From: a virus
DNA length: 27,457 bases
Reading direction: 5' to 3' (one strand)
Virus record (IMG/VR): IMGVR_UViG_3300046028_002366
Coordinates: 1 to 27,457 of that record
The position numbers and the translations under genes are program-made. The notes beneath the pieces were generated by a model. It made no database searches, had not been told where the DNA came from, and was given only the letters and a program-made list of their open reading frames with translations. This document shows positions 23,645 to 27,457 of the stretch, one piece after another. How positions within the stretch are numbered: the first letter of the stretch is position 1; every line of letters begins with the position of its first letter.

Positions 23645-23781
23645 TTAATTAGTTGTTTGATTCTCTGAAAGAATGTGGGTTTCTTGGGTTTATTGAGTGC
23701 ATTAAGCAAGGCGATAGTGGCGACTGGATCGCGTCCAATGCTGCGTGTTGGTGTCTTGAACGGTGTGTGTGTAACTCTCAT
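23641..23781 (-). CDS. 46-aa basic protein between ERF and exonuclease
   Basis: An ORF of 46 codons (MRVTHTPFKTPTRSIGRDPV, then ATIALLNALNKPKKPTFFQR and IKQLIK) fills the gap between erf and the exonuclease. It overlaps both neighbours by 4 bases (ATGA at each end). The perfect coupling at both ends is strong evidence that it is translated. It is basic with a short hydrophobic helix. No family was recognised; a bridging or regulatory role in recombination is a guess. Confidence 0.65.
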   Translation of the reverse strand: MRVTHTPFKTPTRSIGRDPVATIALLNALNKPKKPTFFQRIKQLIK

Positions 23782-24353
23782 GCTGTTTTACGTTTAGCGA
23801 CAAATGCGCGTTCGATGTATGGAATTTTATCGGTAGTGATGTCTGAGATTTGCGACACGCCGTAGTGTTTTAGAAATGCTCCTTCATCGATGGTGAGCGC
23901 CTCCAGATCGCTCTTGATTCCAGCCACTTGTTCCGCGGTGATTTTTGAGTATACAACCTTCTGCGTAGTTGTCGCAGACTGTCCATCATCATCCTCCTGA
24001 GCGATCCCGGTGAACGCTGCAAGGGCATAGCGTCGAAGGTAGGTGGTTGCAGCTCCAACGCCTTGCCCGTCATGTTTGGCAGGGACGCAGGAGATTTCTC
24101 CGCTGACGTATCCTCCGCTGGAATGGCAGATGGTAGTTGTGACGCAGACCCGCACACCATCAAACGATGGCGATTGGATGATGCTAAGGCCGTTCGCTGC
24201 CATGACTGGGCGCACTGTATTAAGCACCTCGGCGAGGTCAGCGTATCGACTCTTGAAGTGGGGGTTAACGCTCCCCTTTGTGGCGTTCTCGACATCCCCC
24301 TGCATTTTGGCGAGGGACGCGAATAATTCTGGTGTGCTATGTTCTAGGTTCAT
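23778..24353 (-). CDS. erf: ERF-family single-strand annealing protein
   Basis: A 191-aa member of the ERF superfamily. The diagnostic stretch NPHFKSRYADLAEVLNTVRP plus VMAANGLSIIQ lies at residues about 30-60, and GVGAATTYLRRYALAAFTGI with the acidic QEDDDG at about 100-125. These proteins anneal complementary single strands during phage recombination and genome circularisation. A C-terminal helical part (YSKITAEQVAGIKSDLEALT) resembles a small helix-bundle tail common in these proteins. It is followed by the 46-aa ORF and the partner exonuclease and preceded by the DnaA-like gene after 4 bases. Confidence 0.92.
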   Translation of the reverse strand: MNLEHSTPELFASLAKMQGDVENATKGSVNPHFKSRYADLAEVLNTVRPVMAANGLSIIQSPSFDGVRVCVTTTICHSSGGYVSGEISCVPAKHDGQGVGAATTYLRRYALAAFTGIAQEDDDGQSATTTQKVVYSKITAEQVAGIKSDLEALTIDEGAFLKHYGVSQISDITTDKIPYIERAFVAKRKTA

Positions 24354-24357
24354 TTGT

Positions 24358-24741
24358 TTAGTCGGTGAGAGAGATAGTTAAAAATTTCTTCGTAGTGTCA
24401 ATTATTCGTTCCGGCTCTGGAGGCAACTCTGGTTCTGGCTCGTCAAGAATCTCCGCGCCATCCTGTGACCGGCGGCAGATCCGGTCGATGAGTAGTGCAA
24501 ATGATCGGTCTAATTCCGCCATGTTAAACACTCGATGCCTGGCCCAAATGACTGTGGAGTGGCAGCGACGATTGCAACGATTAACGGTATCCTGAAGCGA
24601 GTGGTCGTCTGACCAGCAAGCCATAATAACGTGTCTGGCAAGCGAGGCTTCCTTGGTTCGTTTTGGCCCAAGTATCTCGTTAGGAGGCACATCGAATGCG
24701 TCTGATGTCTCCCTGACCAATGTCTCAAAATTGGTGATCAT
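24358..24741 (-). CDS. Standalone DnaA domain IV-like DNA-binding protein
   Basis: A 127-aa protein from ATG 24741, chosen because that Met overlaps the upstream stop (ATGA) and starts the recognisable domain; longer starts give nonsense sequence. Residues about 5-75 match DnaA domain IV: FDVPPNEILGPKRTKEASLA, RHVIMACWSDDHSLQD and the helix-turn-helix region ending CHSTVIWARHRV, where HSTV is the DnaA signature. The rest is acidic and proline-rich. The AAA+ domain is absent. It may bind DnaA-box-like sites in the phage origin or compete with host DnaA (inference). Together with the DnaC-like loader it forms a minimal initiation kit. Confidence 0.82.
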   Translation of the reverse strand: MITNFETLVRETSDAFDVPPNEILGPKRTKEASLARHVIMACWSDDHSLQDTVNRCNRRCHSTVIWARHRVFNMAELDRSFALLIDRICRRSQDGAEILDEPEPELPPEPERIIDTTKKFLTISLTD

Positions 24742-24983
24742 TGGCTGAGACTGCGGCGTTGCTCCCGGCGGAATTGACGAAGGATGCTTGCGGAAAACTC
24801 GCGGGACACAGATCCGTATGCAGATCCGTAAAACAGTGTTCCTCCATTGTCGACTGGGACTCCCTGAGCGATCCTCCATGTTCGTCGTCCAATGCATAGC
24901 GCAGTGTTCCCTCGAATGTATTGCCATGAACTGTCGGTTTTAAAGATTGTCGTTTTCATTTTCGTTTTTGATAGATGTTTCAT
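24738..24983 (-). CDS. Hypothetical small protein
   Basis: An 81-aa protein if started at 24983 (ATGA overlap with the membrane protein); ATG 24959 gives 73 aa. It contains TDSSWQYIRGNTALCIGRRT and a Gly/Ser-rich middle followed by an Arg-rich helix (SASILRQFRREQRRSLS). The family was not recognised. It is coupled to the DnaA-like gene by a 4-base overlap. Confidence 0.6.
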   Translation of the reverse strand: MKHLSKTKMKTTIFKTDSSWQYIRGNTALCIGRRTWRIAQGVPVDNGGTLFYGSAYGSVSREFSASILRQFRREQRRSLSQ

Positions 24984-25126
24984 GCAGCAAGCGCCACATA
25001 GGCAAGCCAGATGAGAAACAGGATAGCCCAGATGGAAACTAATTGTCCTACTGCCTCGACCCATGTCGCACCCATAATGCGAAAAGGGATTAGGAACAGG
25101 ACACTGGTAGCGATGATGATTAGCAT
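24980..25126 (-). CDS. Small membrane protein
   Basis: A 48-aa peptide from ATG 25126 (a longer in-frame start would overlap the next gene heavily). It is almost entirely hydrophobic, with two segments, MLIIIATSVLFLIPFRI and LVSIWAILFLIWLAYVALA, around WVEAVGQ. Such tiny two-segment proteins in early phage operons can be superinfection-exclusion or membrane-targeting factors. Function here is unknown. Confidence 0.65.
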   Translation of the reverse strand: MLIIIATSVLFLIPFRIMGATWVEAVGQLVSIWAILFLIWLAYVALAA

Positions 25127-25127
25127 A

Positions 25128-25328
25128 TTAGTTGTGGTTTTGGATAAAAATAACGTGTGTGTTGTCTGGGCGCTCAGATGGCGAACATGGTCGCGATCCA
25201 TCACCGCACCCTTTTGCGTCGGCAAATTTAAAGAAACATTCCTCGCAGGTAATCCCTAGAATATCGGAGAACTCCAATGGTTTGGCGATAAATCCCGGTG
25301 GGGCATAATGTTCGTCGATAGTGTTCAT
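25128..25328 (-). CDS. Small Cys-rich (zinc-ribbon-like) protein
   Basis: A 66-aa protein with four Cys (CEECFF, GCG, PCS) followed by ERPDNTHVIFIQ. The pattern 'C..C.F.....GC....C....R.D....VIF' is typical of tiny phage zinc-binding proteins of unknown function. It overlaps the upstream gene by 4 bases (ATGA). Confidence 0.75.
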   Translation of the reverse strand: MNTIDEHYAPPGFIAKPLEFSDILGITCEECFFKFADAKGCGDGSRPCSPSERPDNTHVIFIQNHN

Positions 25329-25573
25329 GCGTATTTGATAAATTCTCGAACCTTCGCCATGTCTGGCATGAGTGGAGGAAGTGTCTTCGATCCGTTGCGT
25401 TTGGATACAAATGCGAGAACTTTGTCCATATCGACCGTGGCCGGTGATGGGGCTATCGTCACTGATTTCTTGGCGAGGTAGCGCCTCTTGTATTCCTGAT
25501 GCTTCTCAGGGTTGGTTTGCCTGTCCAGCTTCTGACGGGCTAATTTGTTTTTGCGTTTAGTTTCTGAATCCAT
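25325..25573 (-). CDS. Hypothetical basic protein
   Basis: An 82-aa protein with a strongly basic, helical N-terminal half (KRKNKLARQKLDRQTNPEKH, then QEYKRRYLAKKS) and a C-terminal part with two similar short helices (MDKVLAFVSKRNGSKTLPPL and MAKVREFIKYA). DNA or RNA binding is plausible from charge alone. It overlaps the next gene by 4 bases. No family was recognised. Confidence 0.65.
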   Translation of the reverse strand: MDSETKRKNKLARQKLDRQTNPEKHQEYKRRYLAKKSVTIAPSPATVDMDKVLAFVSKRNGSKTLPPLMPDMAKVREFIKYA

Positions 25574-25580
25574 AATATTG

Positions 25581-25880
25581 TTATTTTCCGGTGGCTTTTT
25601 TCACGGCATCGCGAGCGTTTTGCCACAAACTGCGCTCGTAGGCATCGGCTTCGAAATAGTTTGGCTCGATGGTTAGCAGCATTTCCAGCGCCTCCAGTAA
25701 CTCCGGTGCTGCGGCCATTAGTTGAGCGTTAGATTCGTCCATTAGTCGGCACGATATTGGATATTCGTTTGGCGGCGTGTGGTGCGGCCCAGCGTCCGCA
25801 ATCATTCGGCCTCCTCCGTTTTTCAGATCTTGCCGGATAAAGTAGCCATCCGTTCTCCATGGTCCTGGTGTATGTTTCAT
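25581..25880 (-). CDS. HTPGPW-type phage protein
   Basis: A 99-aa protein from ATG 25880; the longer frame adds unconvincing sequence. It begins MKHTPGPWRTDGYFIRQDLK and has NAQLMAAAPELLEALEMLL and an acidic helical end. This 'HTPGPW ... ANA.LIAAAPELLEAL' family is one of the most common small phage proteins, with no established role. The hairpin at 25921-25939 lies 41 bases upstream. Confidence 0.85.
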   Translation of the reverse strand: MKHTPGPWRTDGYFIRQDLKNGGGRMIADAGPHHTPPNEYPISCRLMDESNAQLMAAAPELLEALEMLLTIEPNYFEADAYERSLWQNARDAVKKATGK

Positions 25881-25920
25881 GCGTCTAGCTGATAAAATCC
25901 TCGATTTAGTGATGATTTTA

Positions 25921-25939
25921 CCGGGGGATTGAACCCCGG
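25921..25939 (-). other. Perfect hairpin resembling a tRNA T-arm
   Basis: CCGGGG (25921-25926) and CCCCGG (25934-25939) enclose a 7-base loop. On the - strand the stem-loop reads like a T-arm with TTCAATC in the loop. No matching acceptor stem or D and anticodon arms are present, so it is not a tRNA. It could be a terminator without a T-tract or a relic of an attachment site. Confidence 0.45.
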
Positions 25940-25950
25940 CTGGGTTTGGG

Positions 25951-26139
25951 TTAGGCGGCGATTGAGTCCATCTCGTTCTGAGCGGATCTGAGCTTGGCAA
26001 ACTCTTTGTCATAGTCTGACGATCCGCTATCGCCTACCGACATGAGCCATGCGATCTCGATTGTCTTGATTTGATCCTGAAGTTCCAAAATGCGGTTGGT
26101 GTTGTTCATTGCTGCGGTCTTGATTGTCGTCGTGGTCAT
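25951..26139 (-). CDS. Hypothetical small helical protein
   Basis: A 62-aa protein if started at ATG 26139; ATG 26109 (52 aa) is also possible and keeps the helical core NRILELQDQIKTIEIAW. The C-terminal KEFAKLRSAQNEMDSIAA is also helical, so a short coiled coil is likely. It lies 65 bases after the shared 17-bp element, which may control it. No family was recognised. Confidence 0.55.
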   Translation of the reverse strand: MTTTTIKTAAMNNTNRILELQDQIKTIEIAWLMSVGDSGSSDYDKEFAKLRSAQNEMDSIAA

Positions 26140-26203
26140 CTGATTGGTTGATTGGGGTAGCGTTGCTTGCTGCAACTGAGGAGAGATTGGAGATTGTTTG
26201 CGG

Positions 26204-26220
26204 ATTGTCGATAAAAATCG
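26204..26220. promoter_or_regulatory. 17-bp shared element, copy 1
   Basis: ATTGTCGATAAAAATCG, identical to 27067-27083. It contains the inverted repeat CGAT-AAAA-ATCG. It sits between the methyltransferase stop and the next - strand gene, as an operator or promoter element would. Confidence 0.55.
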
Positions 26221-26223
26221 TAA

Positions 26224-27000
26224 TTATTTTGGTTTTAGTGTTTCCCATGCGAGAGCTGCCACCTGCGGAATCTGTCCGTTCCCAACGGCTGTAAGTCTGT
26301 CCACCCGGTAGGTCACCCCATCACAGTCTCCGAAACGGTCGGATTGATTTTGCCACTCGTTCCAAATTTCACCGCCACCCATGAGACGAAGCTGATGTTT
26401 CGCGCCATTCTTTTTGCGTGGTAGGCTGGATTTTTCGAGTAGCACTTTCGATCCGATGTCATTGGCGTTGGAACCGTATATCCACAAACGCTCCCTTGCG
26501 TGAGGTAGCCCGGCCTCTCTCCCTCCAATAACACCCCATCGAGCATCATACCCCATTTCGGCAAGATCAGCGAGGACTCGGGCAAGTCCTCTTCCCACAA
26601 GCAACGGTGAGTTTTCCACAAAGACGTTTCGGGGCTGTATTTCACCGATGATTCTAGCCATTTCTCCCCACAATCCAGACCGATCCCCGCTAAGTCCCGC
26701 TCCTTTTCCTGCCGCGCTGATGTCCTGGCATGGGAATCCTCCGCACACGACACCAACAAGCCCTCTCCATGGTTTGCCGTCGAAAGTAGTAACGTCGTCC
26801 CAGATTGGGAACCGAGGCAGGATTCCATCTCGCTGGCGTTGCAATAAGACCTTCCGACAGTAAGGTTCAATCTCAACAGCACAGACTGTGGTATGTCCGC
26901 AAAGGATGCCGCCGAGGACACCCCCTCCAGCCCCGGCAAAGAGGTGGAGTTCTCGCAGTTGTCGTCCAGGTAGGTGTAACTCATTTGGTTGTCGTTTCAT
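26224..27000 (-). CDS. DNA (cytosine-5) methyltransferase
   Basis: A 258-aa C5 methyltransferase. Motif I is LHLFAGAGGGVLGG (about 18-31), motif IV GGFPCQDIS with nucleophile C91, motif VI FVENSP (E129-N130), motif VIII HARERLWI (R169, R171) and motif X TAVGNGQIPQVAA (238-249). The target-recognition region between VIII and X is very short (about 65 residues), so the recognised site may be short. No restriction partner is visible, so it probably protects phage DNA from host nucleases. It is the first gene of the - strand operon. A second long frame lies inside it. Confidence 0.93.
   Translation of the reverse strand: MKRQPNELHLPGRQLRELHLFAGAGGGVLGGILCGHTTVCAVEIEPYCRKVLLQRQRDGILPRFPIWDDVTTFDGKPWRGLVGVVCGGFPCQDISAAGKGAGLSGDRSGLWGEMARIIGEIQPRNVFVENSPLLVGRGLARVLADLAEMGYDARWGVIGGREAGLPHARERLWIYGSNANDIGSKVLLEKSSLPRKKNGAKHQLRLMGGGEIWNEWQNQSDRFGDCDGVTYRVDRLTAVGNGQIPQVAALAWETLKPK
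26313..26984 (-). CDS. Overlapping ORF embedded in the methyltransferase gene
   Basis: A 223-aa frame, same strand, shifted by one base, with its ATG 16 bases inside the methyltransferase gene. It contains CENSTSLPGLEGVSSA (10-25), SHARTSARQEKERD (84-97), LDCGEKWLESSVKYSPETSL then WKTHRCLW (103-130), LPKWGMMLDGV (141-151), VPTPMTSDRK (171-180) and GKINPTVSETVMG at the end. I recognise this order from annotated phage proteins of the 'SSWKT..CL......LPRWGMMRDGV...WPTPT...G.LNP.WVEWLMG' type, which can also occur outside such an overlap. The function is unknown. Part of the likeness could be passive, because the methyltransferase motifs constrain the same DNA. Confidence 0.5.
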   Translation of the reverse strand: MSYTYLDDNCENSTSLPGLEGVSSAASFADIPQSVLLRLNLTVGRSYCNASEMESCLGSQSGTTLLLSTANHGEGLLVSCAEDSHARTSARQEKERDLAGIGLDCGEKWLESSVKYSPETSLWKTHRCLWEEDLPESSLILPKWGMMLDGVLLEGERPGYLTQGSVCGYTVPTPMTSDRKCYSKNPAYHAKRMARNISFVSWVAVKFGTSGKINPTVSETVMG

Positions 27001-27066
27001 TGTTTTCAGTGATCTCGCCGGTCATTCAGCCAGATCGATGAGCCTTGATATCCACACCCACTCTCA

Positions 27067-27083
27067 ATTGTCGATAAAAATCG
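27067..27083. promoter_or_regulatory. 17-bp shared element, copy 2
   Basis: ATTGTCGATAAAAATCG, identical to 26204-26220, placed 67 bases upstream of the methyltransferase start. Same position relative to a - strand gene start (about 65 bases) as copy 1, which supports a regulatory role. Confidence 0.55.
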
Positions 27084-27314
27084 CACCGATCCTCCAGGCT
27101 GATCCACCAATCACCCACAATCCCTCACCACACCTAGCCTCCACCATCTCAACCACCAGTCACCACCACTCTCCAAACCTCCCCTGGTCACCACCAAACA
27201 ACCAGCCTTCCCCTAGTACGTACCATCACTAGTAATCCAGTAAGCCTTATTCTCATCAGCCAAAGCTCAACGTTCTATCGTAGTTACCCTTGGGTCTGGG
27301 AAAGTTCGTCAGTA

Positions 27315-27340
27315 ATAAGAGAGTCTTATAAGAGTCTTAT
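27315..27340. repeat. Nested palindromes and 11-base-period direct repeat
   Basis: ATAAGA-GAG-TCTTAT (27315-27329) and ATAAGA-G-TCTTAT (27328-27340) overlap by two bases. The direct repeat AGAGTCTTAT occurs at 27320-27329 and 27331-27340, an 11-base period close to one helical turn. A further ATAAGA is at 27376-27381. This is the layout of cooperative repressor-binding sites. Confidence 0.55.
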
Positions 27341-27457
27341 GAATCAACATCCTCTAAAGAAAACCAAGAAGGACTATAAGAGACACTCGATCCAATCACC
27401 ATTATAAGCGAGATCAGAAAGACTACAGGAGCCATTAGGAACACCTCAGGGAATCGT

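Larger units (their letters stand above)
27001..27457. promoter_or_regulatory. Gene-free control region upstream of the early operon
   Basis: No convincing gene in 457 bases. From left to right it has the 5' leader of the methyltransferase gene, a 17-bp shared element (27067-27083), a C/A-rich stretch (about 27100-27215) with many CACCA repeats whose other strand is G/T-rich, and an A/T-richer part with ATAAGA/TCTTAT palindromes. It probably carries early promoters and operators and may extend into a divergent unit beyond the window. Confidence 0.55.

Noticed and set aside
24741-24927. Longer N-terminus for the DnaA-like gene
   Set aside because: The added residues are Arg/Cys-rich, overlap the upstream gene in another frame and lack family resemblance; the ATGA-coupled Met at 24741 is preferred.
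27100-27215. CACCA-rich tract as a CRISPR array or iterons
   Set aside because: The repeats are short, irregularly spaced and without constant spacers; only a compositional bias can be claimed.
26888-27232. 114-aa + strand ORF running into the control region
   Set aside because: Shadow of the methyltransferase gene followed by His/Ser/Pro-rich low-complexity sequence; no family resemblance.

Overview
The window is part of the genome of a double-stranded DNA tailed bacteriophage. It carries the head and packaging set (large terminase, portal, scaffold, SU10/DUF5309-type major capsid protein), a lysis cassette and a phage recombination and replication set. No contractile or long-tail genes are visible: after the capsid come one adaptor-like protein and one tail-fibre-like protein. 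Together with the giant ejected-type protein at the left edge, this suggests a podovirus-like virion (inference). The host cannot be assigned. No tRNA, integrase or CRISPR array was found.

Left part, + strand (1 to about 17,355), is the late region. It opens inside a giant multidomain 'polyvalent' protein (metallopeptidase HExxH motif, ASCH-like domain, recurring R-Y-M-P-E motifs). Then follow a putative small terminase, an HNH/AP2 homing endonuclease lodged between the terminase genes, the large terminase, a small AT-hook-like protein, the portal, four tiny lysine-rich proteins, a small unknown protein, a strong terminator, scaffold, major capsid protein, a small virion-like protein, another terminator, an unknown protein, a head-tail adaptor, a mosaic tail-fibre-like gene with a disturbed 3' end, two tiny membrane proteins, an amidase endolysin, a metallophosphoesterase and a small winged-helix-like protein.

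A hairpin with flanking C and G runs at 17,362-17,405 separates the two converging gene sets. Right part, - strand (17,452-27,000, transcribed right to left), is the early or nucleic-acid region. In transcription order it holds a C5 cytosine methyltransferase with a second long ORF embedded in another frame, several small phage proteins (including an HTPGPW-family protein and a Cys-rich protein), a standalone DnaA domain IV-like protein, an ERF single-strand annealing protein, a 46-aa ORF, a RecE/RecB-like PD-(D/E)XK nuclease, a small SSB-like protein with a DDIPF tail, small conserved proteins, a RuvC-like resolvase, ThyX with an altered signature motif, two PP-loop (PAPS-reductase-like) proteins in a GC-rich island of which the first looks truncated, two tandem paralogues, an MSAGKGDTPRPV-type small protein, a ribbon-helix-helix-like protein and a DnaC-like helicase loader. 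Most neighbours overlap by 1-4 bases (ATGA or TAATG), which points to translational coupling.

The last 457 bases hold no convincing gene. They carry a 17-bp element shared with another intergenic gap and a cluster of ATAAGA/TCTTAT palindromes, and look like a control region upstream of the early operon. The most interesting items are the two-frame coding in the methyltransferase gene, the ThyX motif change, the truncated PP-loop gene at an inverted repeat, the domain-swapped tail-fibre gene and the modular polyvalent protein.
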